Below are positions 42,424 through 49,540 of a DNA stretch of 64,000 nt, one piece after another. This DNA is from Streptomyces sannanensis (GTDB lineage Bacteria > Actinomycetota > Actinomycetes > Streptomycetales > Streptomycetaceae), in NCBI RefSeq assembly GCF_039536205.1, contig NZ_BAAAYL010000001.1, positions 3,658,001-3,722,000 of the forward strand, given 5' to 3'. Under the pieces are notes generated by a model. That model was not told the DNA's origin. It did not search any database and worked only from the letters and a program-made list of their open reading frames with translations. Position 1 is the first letter of the stretch. Each line of letters starts with the position of its first letter. A program made the position numbers and the translations under genes.

Positions 42424-43119
42424 ATGACGCACGCGAGTGAGACATACGACGGCGACGTGGCCGTCACGGCCGAGGGGCTGCCCGAGTGGCTGACCCCGGT
42501 GGCTCGCGCCGCCGAGGACGTGGAGCCGGAGCAGCTGAGCCGCTTCCTTCCGCCCGAGGGCGGCGGCGGGCGCCAGTCCGCCGTGCTGGTCCTCTTCGGA
42601 GAGGGCGAGCGGGGCCCCGAGCTGCTGCTCATGGAGCGGGCCAGCCAGTTGCGTTCGCACGGCGGCCAGCCCGCGTTCCCCGGCGGGGCGCTCGACCCCG
42701 GGGACGGAGACCCTCGCACCACCGGGCCGCTGCGGGCCGCGCTGCGCGAGGCCCAGGAGGAAACCGGGCTCGACCCCAGGGGCGTCCAGATCTTCGCGGT
42801 GCTGCCCCGGCTGTTCATCCCGGTGAGCGACTTCGTCGTCACCCCCGTCCTCGGCTGGTGGCGCCGGCCCAGCCCGGTCGGGGCCGTGGATCCGGCCGAG
42901 ACGGCCCGGGTCTTCACTGCGCCCGTGGTGGACCTCACGGACCCGGCCAACCGTGCGACGGTTGTGCACCCGAGCGGTCATCAGGGCCCGGCTTTTCTGG
43001 TCGAATCCGCCCTGGTATGGGGTTTCACCGCAGGTGTGATCGACCGGATTCTGCACTTCTCCGGCTGGGAACGCCCCTGGGACCGGACCAGGAAAGTCCC
43101 GCTCGACCGGCACGCATGA
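42424..43119 (+). CDS. CoA pyrophosphatase-type NUDIX hydrolase
   Basis: 231 aa. AVLVLFGEGERGPELLLMER, QLRSHGGQPAFPGGALDPGD and REAQEETGLDPRGVQIFAVL give the NUDIX box with the LLTxR/SHxGQxxFPGG signature of CoA diphosphatases. It should split CoA into 4'-phosphopantetheine and 3',5'-ADP. 53 nt after nth, probably the same transcript as the protease gene downstream. Confidence 0.92.
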   Translation: MTHASETYDGDVAVTAEGLPEWLTPVARAAEDVEPEQLSRFLPPEGGGGRQSAVLVLFGEGERGPELLLMERASQLRSHGGQPAFPGGALDPGDGDPRTTGPLRAALREAQEETGLDPRGVQIFAVLPRLFIPVSDFVVTPVLGWWRRPSPVGAVDPAETARVFTAPVVDLTDPANRATVVHPSGHQGPAFLVESALVWGFTAGVIDRILHFSGWERPWDRTRKVPLDRHA

Positions 43120-43180
43120 CAGGCTGGCGGACCGAACCCCGGCCGGTGGACGACCGGCGACGACTTGCGAGGCTGAGACG

Positions 43181-44380
43181 GTGAACGTGCTCGACATCCT
43201 GTTGCTGGTGGCCGCCGTGTGGTTTGCGGTCGTCGGTTACCGCCAGGGCTTCGTCGTCGGCATCCTGTCGGTGATCGGTTTCCTCGGCGGCGGTCTGGTC
43301 GCCGTCTATCTGCTGCCCTTTCTCTGGGACCAGCTGACCGACGGGGCCAAGGTCTCGGCCACGGCCGCCATAGTCGCCGTCGTCGTCGTGATCGTCTGCG
43401 CCTCGGTCGGACAGGCCCTCACCACCCACCTCGGCAGCAGACTCCGCGGCCACATCAAATGGTCGCCGGCCCGTGTCCTGGACGCGGCCGGCGGCTCGTT
43501 GGTGAACGTGCTGGCCATGCTGCTGGTCGCCTGGCTCATCGGCACTCTGCTCGCTCGAACCTCACTGCCCACCCTCGGCAAGGAGGTCCGCAGCTCCAAG
43601 GTGCTCCTGGGCGTCTCCCGAGTGCTTCCCGAGCAGGCGAACACCTGGTTCGCGGACTTCTCCTCCGTGCTCGCGCAGAACGGCTTCCCACAGGTCTTCA
43701 GTCCGTTCGCCAACGAGCCGATCACCGAGGTCCAGGCTCCCGACCCGGCCCTCGAGAACAGCCCGGTCGCGCAGGTGGCCAAGCAGTCCATCGTCAAGGT
43801 CATGGGCACCGCCCCCAGCTGCGGCAAGGTCCTCGAAGGCACCGGCTTCGTCTTCGACGAGCGCCGGGTGATGACCAACGCCCATGTCGTCGGCGGCGTC
43901 GACGAGCCGACCGTCCAGATAGGGGGCGAGGGCAGGCGGTACGACGCCAAGGTCGTCCTCTACGACTGGGAGCGCGACATCGCCGTCCTGGACGTCCCGG
44001 ACCTGAAGGCGCCCGCGCTCCAGTTCACCGAGAGCGACGCACACAGCGGCGACAGCGCCATCGTCGCCGGCTTCCCCGAGAACGGCTCGTACGACGTACG
44101 CGCCGCCCGGGTCCGCGGCCGGATCAACGCCAACGGCCCGGACATCTACCACCACGGCACGGTCCAGCGTGACGTCTACTCCCTCTACGCGACGGTCCGC
44201 CAGGGCAACTCCGGCGGCCCGCTGCTCACCCCCGACGGCAAGGTCTACGGCGTGGTCTTCGCCAAGTCCCTCGACGACGCCGACACCGGGTACGCGCTGA
44301 CCGCCGACGAGGTACGCGAGGACATCGAGCGCGGCCGCACCGCCAACCAGCAGGTCGACAGCCAGGAATGCGCACTGTGA
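43181..44380 (+). CDS. MarP-like membrane serine protease (CvpA + trypsin-like)
   Basis: 399 aa. Four N-terminal spans form a CvpA-like domain (1-125); the periplasm-side protease has the triad H235 (TNAHVVGG), D266 (RDIAVLDV) and S344 (GNSGGPLL). C214 and C398 are placed for the disulfide known to regulate mycobacterial MarP, the acid-resistance protease. All essentials are intact. GTG start; the last 4 nt overlap the glycosidase gene (GTGA). Confidence 0.94.
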   Translation: MNVLDILLLVAAVWFAVVGYRQGFVVGILSVIGFLGGGLVAVYLLPFLWDQLTDGAKVSATAAIVAVVVVIVCASVGQALTTHLGSRLRGHIKWSPARVLDAAGGSLVNVLAMLLVAWLIGTLLARTSLPTLGKEVRSSKVLLGVSRVLPEQANTWFADFSSVLAQNGFPQVFSPFANEPITEVQAPDPALENSPVAQVAKQSIVKVMGTAPSCGKVLEGTGFVFDERRVMTNAHVVGGVDEPTVQIGGEGRRYDAKVVLYDWERDIAVLDVPDLKAPALQFTESDAHSGDSAIVAGFPENGSYDVRAARVRGRINANGPDIYHHGTVQRDVYSLYATVRQGNSGGPLLTPDGKVYGVVFAKSLDDADTGYALTADEVREDIERGRTANQQVDSQECAL

Positions 44381-45732
44381 GGCTCACGGTCCTCGGCGGC
44401 GGCGGCTTCCGCGTGCCCCTCGTGTACGGCGCGCTGCTGCGCGACCGTGCGCCCGGCCGTATCACCCATGTCACCCTCCACGACCTCGACGCCGGACGGC
44501 TTGCCGTCGTCCGGCGGGTCCTGGCCGAACAGGCCCACGACGTCCCCGACGCGCCGGAGGTGACGGCCACCACCGATCTCCACCCGGCGCTGCGCGGCGC
44601 CGATTTCGTCTTCTCGGCGATCCGCGTCGGCGGTCTGGAGGGCCGCGCCGCCGATGAGCGCATCGCGCTCGCCGAGGGCGTGCTGGGTCAGGAGACGGTC
44701 GGCGCGGGCGGGGTCGCGTACGGGCTGCGAACCGTGCCCGTGGCGGAGCTGATCGCCCGTCGGATCGCCGCGCTCGCCCCCGAGGCCTGGGTCGTCAACT
44801 TCACCAACCCGGCAGGCCTGGTCACCGAGGCCATGGCCCGGCACCTGGGCGACCGCGTCATCGGCATCTGCGATTCGCCGGTGGGCCTGGCCCGCCGGGT
44901 CGCCCGGGTGCTCGGCGTCGCCGACCCCGCCTCCGTACGCCTCGACTATTCCGGACTCAACCATCTGGGCTGGCTGCGCGGACTGTATGTCGGAGCGGAC
45001 GGCGCCGAGGAGAACCTGCTGCCGCGCCTGTTCGCCGACGACGCCCTCCTCACCTCCTTCGAGGAGGGCAGGCTCTTCGGCGCCGACTGGCTGCGCTCCC
45101 TCGGCACGGTGCCCAACGAATACCTGCACTACTACTACTTCACCCGCGAGGCCGTGACGGCGTACAGCCGAGCCGAGCAGACCCGCGGTGCGTATCTGCT
45201 GGGCCGGCAGGCGCGTTTCTACGACGAGATGGCCCGCGGCGGCTCCGGGGCACTGGCGGCCTGGGACCGCACCCGCGCCGAGCGCGAGGCCACCTACATG
45301 TCGGAGAACCGGCAGGTCTCGGGCGCGGGCGAGCGTGCCGCGGACGATCTGGAGTCGGGCGGGTACGAGAACGTCGCCCTCGCCCTGATGCGGGCCATCG
45401 CGCGCGGCGAGACGGCCACACTCGTCCTCAATGTGCGCAACGGCGCGACGATCGGCGTACTGGACTCCGACGCGGTCGTCGAGGTGCCGTGCCTGGTCGA
45501 CGCCTCGGGGCCGCGCCCGCTGCCCGTCTCACAGCCGGCCGGCCACGAGACGGGCCTGATCGCCGCGGTGAAGGCGGTGGAGCGGTGCGTACTCGAGGCT
45601 GCCGAGTCCGGCTCCGCACAGTCGGCGGTGAAGGCGTTCGCCCTGCATCCGCTGGTCGACTCCGTACAGGTGGCACGACGCCTGCTCGCCGGCTACCAGG
45701 AGGCGCACCCGGGGCTCGCGTACCTCCGCTAG
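44377..45732 (+). CDS. GH4-family 6-phospho-glycosidase (NAD+/Mn2+-dependent type)
   Basis: 451 aa from GTG 44377, overlapping the MarP stop (GTGA) with CAGGA 10 nt upstream; ATG 44368 is the alternative. NAD-binding LTVLGGGGFRVPL, VNFTNPAGLVTEA, metal ligand Cys in GICDSPVG and His in SGLNHLGWLRG, and VEVPCLVDASG near the end are GH4 hallmarks; closest in type to 6-phospho-beta-glucosidases. The stop codon TAG (45730-45732) is formed with the first two bases of the MITE-like element at 45731, so the native C-terminus may have been altered. Confidence 0.92.
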   Translation: MRLTVLGGGGFRVPLVYGALLRDRAPGRITHVTLHDLDAGRLAVVRRVLAEQAHDVPDAPEVTATTDLHPALRGADFVFSAIRVGGLEGRAADERIALAEGVLGQETVGAGGVAYGLRTVPVAELIARRIAALAPEAWVVNFTNPAGLVTEAMARHLGDRVIGICDSPVGLARRVARVLGVADPASVRLDYSGLNHLGWLRGLYVGADGAEENLLPRLFADDALLTSFEEGRLFGADWLRSLGTVPNEYLHYYYFTREAVTAYSRAEQTRGAYLLGRQARFYDEMARGGSGALAAWDRTRAEREATYMSENRQVSGAGERAADDLESGGYENVALALMRAIARGETATLVLNVRNGATIGVLDSDAVVEVPCLVDASGPRPLPVSQPAGHETGLIAAVKAVERCVLEAAESGSAQSAVKAFALHPLVDSVQVARRLLAGYQEAHPGLAYLR

Positions 45733-46066
45733 TGCTGTGGCCGGAAAGGTTTGCCGGGAAGCTCGCGGCTCCCCCAGCTACCTCCCCCAGCTACCTCCCC
45801 CAGCTACCTCCCCCAGCTACCGCTGGGGGTGCCCCCAGGGTGCCCCCAGGGTGCCCCCGGGGTGCCCCCAGAGGTGCCCCCAGGTGCGGTGCATCGCAAG
45901 GCGGAGGATCGCAGCTCGTACTTGGCCGTACTCGCGCGATGCGACAACGGTGGGGGTACCTCCCGTGCCCGAAGGGCCACGGGGGAGAGGTGCCGTGCCT
46001 GGGGGCACCTCCCAGCGGTAGCTGGGGGAGCGTCGTGAGCCGGTGAACCTTTCCGGTCACAGCACT
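45731..46066. mobile_element. MITE-like non-autonomous element with about 50-bp terminal inverted repeats
   Basis: The left end (45731-45782) and the reverse complement of the right end (46017-46066) align over about 50 bp. The outer 27 bp (from AGTGCTGTG, through CCGGAAAGG) match at 24 positions, and the inner block CTCCCCCAGCTACC is identical. Total 336 bp, no open frame of its own that looks coding. The interior holds tandem repeats. No clear target duplication is visible. No transposase is present, so it would have to move in trans. Confidence 0.75.
45770..45883. repeat. Tandem repeats inside the MITE-like element
   Basis: Four exact copies of the 13-mer TCCCCCAGCTACC (45770-45821) run into about five variable copies of GGTGCCCCCAG (45828-45883). 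Between them CCCCCAGC-TACC-GCTGGGGG forms a perfect hairpin (45810-45829). The DNA is prone to slippage and strong secondary structure. Confidence 0.9.
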
Positions 46067-46134
46067 GGCCGGTCAGCTCTGGCCGGTCAGCTCTGGCGGG
46101 TGAGCCGACGGGGGCTCGAGCACCCCTTGGGGGT

Positions 46135-46155
46135 CCCCCGGACGAAGTCCGGGGG
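46135..46155. terminator. Hairpin CCCCCGGAC-GAA-GTCCGGGGG
   Basis: A 9-bp perfect stem with a GAA loop at 46135-46155, 90 nt beyond the element. It may terminate the GH4 transcript or the minus-strand small gene. The 46065-46092 stretch before it has two copies of CTGGCCGGTCAGCT. Confidence 0.7.
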
Positions 46156-46167
46156 AGAACCGAGCTC

Positions 46168-46347
46168 TTAAATTCCCCGCTGTCGCAGCCGCGCCGAGAC
46201 CCAGCGGGCGCGGCGGCGGAGGATACGCGGAATCCCGAGCCGGGCATCCGGTCCCTGGCTCTGCGCTCCGCTTCTCTCGTGGAGGCCTGGTCCCGAGGCC
46301 GAGCGGCCGTTGCGTGCTGCGTCACCGTAGTCGTGCATCCAGCCCAT
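46168..46347 (-). CDS. Possible small basic protein
   Basis: 59 aa: MGWMHDYGDAARNGRSASGP, then Arg-rich IPRILRRRARWVSARLRQRG. GC at third positions is fairly high, and it ends just before a terminator-like hairpin, in favour of it being real. No ribosome-binding site of note, and the frame stays open upstream, so the start is uncertain. Not recognised; could be chance in the otherwise empty 46156-46465 gap. Confidence 0.3.
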   Translation of the reverse strand: MGWMHDYGDAARNGRSASGPGLHERSGAQSQGPDARLGIPRILRRRARWVSARLRQRGI

Positions 46348-46465
46348 ACCCGGACGTGTGCCCGTGCCCCAAGGTCCGTAACCGCTTTCGGGGCCGCCAA
46401 TTGGCCTATGCGCCAGGCATTTGGCTGTTCGTAGGACAAGCGTTCCTGTTTGTCCTCAGGTGGTG

Positions 46466-47395
46466 TCAGCGGTCGGGCTCGGGGTCCCTGAGCCAGTTCA
46501 CCAGTTCCGCGGAGAAGGCGACGGGATCCTCCTCGTGGGGGAAGTGGCCCAAACCGTCGAACAGGCGCCAGCGGTAGGGCGCCTCGACGTACTCGCCCGA
46601 GCCCGCCGCGCTGCGTGTACGCATCACCGGGTCCAGTGAACCGTGCAGATGCAGCGTCGGCACCCGCACCGGACGCTTCATCCGGCGGTTGAACTGGATG
46701 CCGTCGGGGCGCGCCATCGACCGCACCATCCAACGGTACGGCTCGATGGAGCAGTGCGCCGTCGACGGAATGCACATCGCCCGCCGGTAGACATCCACCA
46801 CCTCGTCCTCGGGCAGCCGTGGTCCGGACCACTCCCGCATCAGACGGCCCACCAGCGCGCCGTCGTCCGCGGTGAGCTGACGCTCCGGCAGCCAGGGGCG
46901 CTGGAAGCCCCACACGTACGACCCGGCGCGCGACTGGGAGAAGTCGGAGAGCATCGCCGCGCGCCAGCGGCGCGGATGCGGCATCGAGGAGACGACGAGA
47001 CGGCGCACCAGCTTGGGCCGCATAGCCGCGGCCGTCCAGGCGAGATAGCCGCCCAGATCGTGGCCGACCAGGGCGGCGTCCGGCTCGCCGAGGGAGCGCA
47101 CCACGCCGGTGATGTCGAGGGCGAGGTTGGCAGGGTCGTAACCCCGGGGCGTACGATCGCTGCCGCCCACCCCGCGCAGATCCATCGCCACCGCACGGAA
47201 ACCGGCGTCGGCGAGCGCGGTCAGCTGGTGCCGCCAGGTCCACCAGAACTGCGGGAAACCGTGCAGCAGGAGCACGAGCGGTCCGTCGCCCAGCTCGGCG
47301 ATGTGGAAGCGGGCACCGTTGGCGGCCACATCCCGGTGGGTCCAGGGACCGTCGATGCGGACAGGGCTGCCAGGGGTGGTATCAGGGGCCGTCAT
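46466..47395 (-). CDS. Alpha/beta hydrolase, epoxide-hydrolase-like
   Basis: 309 aa. Oxyanion motif HGFPQFWWTWRHQL, nucleophile Asp in LVGHDLGGYLAW (Asp rather than Ser indicates the epoxide hydrolase/dehalogenase branch), acid in LHGSLDPVM and His in GLGHFPHEEDP. Substrate unknown. It starts on the ATGA of the holin-like gene, so the two are translationally coupled. Confidence 0.92.
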   Translation of the reverse strand: MTAPDTTPGSPVRIDGPWTHRDVAANGARFHIAELGDGPLVLLLHGFPQFWWTWRHQLTALADAGFRAVAMDLRGVGGSDRTPRGYDPANLALDITGVVRSLGEPDAALVGHDLGGYLAWTAAAMRPKLVRRLVVSSMPHPRRWRAAMLSDFSQSRAGSYVWGFQRPWLPERQLTADDGALVGRLMREWSGPRLPEDEVVDVYRRAMCIPSTAHCSIEPYRWMVRSMARPDGIQFNRRMKRPVRVPTLHLHGSLDPVMRTRSAAGSGEYVEAPYRWRLFDGLGHFPHEEDPVAFSAELVNWLRDPEPDR

Positions 47396-47901
47396 ACGGA
47401 CGAGCGTGCCACAGGGCCGGGCTGGTCGGTGACCGCTTTGTGCTGGGTGGTCCCCTTGTCGAGGATCGCCTGCGAGGCCGGGCGTGGGTGGGGCTTGACG
47501 CTCTGGAGCACCGAGGCGGTCTCCTTGGCGGAGGCGATGGACCGCTCCGGCGGCTTGACCTTCTTGAACTTGTTGACGGCGACCAGCACCAGCACGGCGG
47601 CCAGCACCAGGTACGCGGCGCCCACGATCAGGAACGACCAGGCGAGGGCCAGGCCCAGGTTGTGGATGCCGTACGCGGCGGCGAAGCTCAGCACGGGCAG
47701 CGCGAAGAGCGCGAACACTCCGGCGATCCCGAGGGAGATACCGCCGATGGCACCGCGTCTGACGTCCTCCCGCAGTTCGGCCTTGGCCAGGGCGATCTCG
47801 TCGTGCACCAATGCGGACATCTCGGCAGTCGCCGAGGCGACCAACTGGCCGAGCGAGCGGTCGGTGCCGGCCGCCGCCGTGGTGTTGCCGGGGTCGCTCA
47901 T
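47392..47901 (-). CDS. Phage-holin-family (Phage_holin_3_6/DUF1469) membrane protein
   Basis: 169 aa. LGQLVASATAEMSALVHDEI and ALAKAELREDVRRGAIGG are the family N-terminus; two membrane spans follow (ISLGIAGVFALFALPVLSFA; WSFLIVGAAYLVLAAVLVLV), then a basic, Pro-rich tail. Despite the name it is a normal chromosomal actinobacterial protein, not a lysis gene. Downstream of nhaA on the same strand with a 56-nt gap. Confidence 0.9.
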   Translation of the reverse strand: MSDPGNTTAAAGTDRSLGQLVASATAEMSALVHDEIALAKAELREDVRRGAIGGISLGIAGVFALFALPVLSFAAAYGIHNLGLALAWSFLIVGAAYLVLAAVLVLVAVNKFKKVKPPERSIASAKETASVLQSVKPHPRPASQAILDKGTTQHKAVTDQPGPVARSSV

Positions 47902-47957
47902 CGCTGACTCCCTCTTCGTCGTCTTCTGCAGACTTTGTTTTCGGATCCGATCTCAGA

Positions 47958-49355
47958 TCATGCCGGACGGTCGTCGTCGGCGCCCGCCGCCCCCGCAAGT
48001 TCCGCGCGCCTGCGGTGCTCGGCGGCCTTCGCCTCGTGGATCGCGGCCATGCGCAGGTGGAACGCCGGGTTGCCCTCCTCGTAGATGTCGGGGATCCCGT
48101 CGAGGTCCTCGTCGCGCTCCTCCTCGTCGACAAGGGCGCGGTAGACGCGTACCCGCAGCTTGAGGAGGACGGAGGCGAGTACGGCCGCGATGAGCGAGCC
48201 GAGCAGGACGGACGCCTTGACCTCATCGGTCAGGGCGGTGTTCCCGGCGAAGGCGAGTTCGCCGATGAGCAGTGAGACGGTGAAACCGATACCGGCGAGC
48301 GTGGCGACGGCGAAGACATCGGGCCAGGCCAGGTCCTCGTTGAGCTCGGCCCTGGTGAAGCGGGCCGCGCACCAGGCGCCGCCGAAGATGCCGAGCGCCT
48401 TGCCGACCACCAGGCCGAGGACGACACCGAGCGTCACAGGCTTGGTGAGGACGTCGGCGAGAGCGTCGCCCGAGATGGCGACGCCGGCCGAGAAGAGCGC
48501 GAAGAGCGGCACGGCGAGGCCCGCGGAGACGGGCCGTATCAGGTGCTCGATGCGCTCGCCGGGCGACTGCGTCTCGCCTTCCTGCCTGGTGCAGCGCAGC
48601 ATCAGGCCCATGGCGACACCGGCGATGGTGGAGTGGACGCCGCTGTTGTACATCAGCCCCCAGATCACCAGGGCGAGCGGAATGTAGATGTACCAGCCGC
48701 GCACGCCCTTGCGGAGCAGCAGCCAGAAGACGGCGAGGCCCAGGACTGCGCCGCCGAGGGCGGCGAAGTTCAGTTCGTCGGTGAAGAAGATCGCGATGAT
48801 CAGGATCGCGAGGAGGTCGTCGACGACGGCGAGGGTGAGCAGGAAAGCGCGCAGTGCGGACGGCAGAGAGGTGCCGATCACCGCGAGGACGGCGAGCGCG
48901 AAGGCGATGTCGGTGGCGGTGGGAACCGCCCAACCGTCCAGTGAGCCGCCGCCGATGGTATTGACGAGCGTGTAGACGACGGCGGGCACCGCCATGCCGC
49001 AGACGGCCGCGATGACGGGAAGGGCGGCGGCCTTGGGGTCGCGCAGTTCCCCGGCGACGAGCTCACGTTTGAGTTCGATTCCGGCGACGAAGAAGAAGAT
49101 CGCGAGGAGGCCGTCCGCGGCCCAGTGCTGGACGGAGAGGTCGAGGCCGAGGGCGGCAGGGCCCATGTGGAAGTCGCGCACGGCTGCGTAGCTGTCACTC
49201 AGCGGGGAGTTGGCCCAGATCAGTGCGGCAACGGCGGCCAGCAGCAGAACCATGCCGCCGACGGTCTCGGTCCGGAGGGCGTCGGCGATGAAGTTCCGCT
49301 CGGGAAGTGGCAGGCGGCCGAGGAACTTGCGGTTGCTGATGGTGGGCGCGGCCAC
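47958..49355 (-). CDS. nhaA: Na+/H+ antiporter NhaA
   Basis: 465 aa from GTG 49355, with GGAGG 10 nt upstream; an earlier ATG at 49397 is rejected. The ion-binding twin aspartates are in LAVVDDLLAILII, and VPTATDIAFALAVLAVIG marks the TM4 unwound region. About twelve spans; a charged cytosolic C-terminus (RLVDEEERDEDLDGIPDIYE-like) of 60 residues is longer than in E. coli. Exports sodium in exchange for protons, controlling pH and salt. Confidence 0.95.
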   Translation of the reverse strand: MAAPTISNRKFLGRLPLPERNFIADALRTETVGGMVLLLAAVAALIWANSPLSDSYAAVRDFHMGPAALGLDLSVQHWAADGLLAIFFFVAGIELKRELVAGELRDPKAAALPVIAAVCGMAVPAVVYTLVNTIGGGSLDGWAVPTATDIAFALAVLAVIGTSLPSALRAFLLTLAVVDDLLAILIIAIFFTDELNFAALGGAVLGLAVFWLLLRKGVRGWYIYIPLALVIWGLMYNSGVHSTIAGVAMGLMLRCTRQEGETQSPGERIEHLIRPVSAGLAVPLFALFSAGVAISGDALADVLTKPVTLGVVLGLVVGKALGIFGGAWCAARFTRAELNEDLAWPDVFAVATLAGIGFTVSLLIGELAFAGNTALTDEVKASVLLGSLIAAVLASVLLKLRVRVYRALVDEEERDEDLDGIPDIYEEGNPAFHLRMAAIHEAKAAEHRRRAELAGAAGADDDRPA

Positions 49356-49469
49356 GGGTGACGACCTCCGGTACGTTCGGCGGGCATGACAGAGCACATG
49401 CCGACCAGACTTCCCGGCGCACCTTGTTTTATTAGTTTACCTAAGCGCGCAAGGGGCGTATCCGGTGAT

Positions 49470-49486
49470 GTGCACTTTACGTGCAC
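49470..49486. promoter_or_regulatory. GTGCAC-N5-GTGCAC repeat upstream of nhaA
   Basis: GTGCACTTTACGTGCAC contains two self-complementary hexamers spaced 5 nt apart, about 115 nt before the nhaA start and next to an AT-rich patch (49425-49445). Candidate operator for nhaA; binding protein unknown. Confidence 0.35.
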
Positions 49487-49492
49487 AAAGAA

Positions 49493-49517
49493 CACCCGGC
49501 GCGCTGTGCGCCGAGTG
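49493..49517 (-). terminator. Terminator of acs
   Basis: CACTCGGCGC pairs with GCGCCGGGTG (9 of 10) around a 5-nt loop, followed on the minus strand by T-rich TTCTTTG. It begins 24 nt after the acs stop. Confidence 0.75.
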
Positions 49518-49540
49518 CTCTCCGGAGTGGATGCGGGGTG

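Noticed and set aside
45770-45883. CRISPR array
   Set aside because: Units are 11-13 bp, contiguous and without spacers; no cas genes nearby.
47392-47901. Prophage holin
   Set aside because: No endolysin or phage genes; the family is chromosomal and common in actinobacteria.
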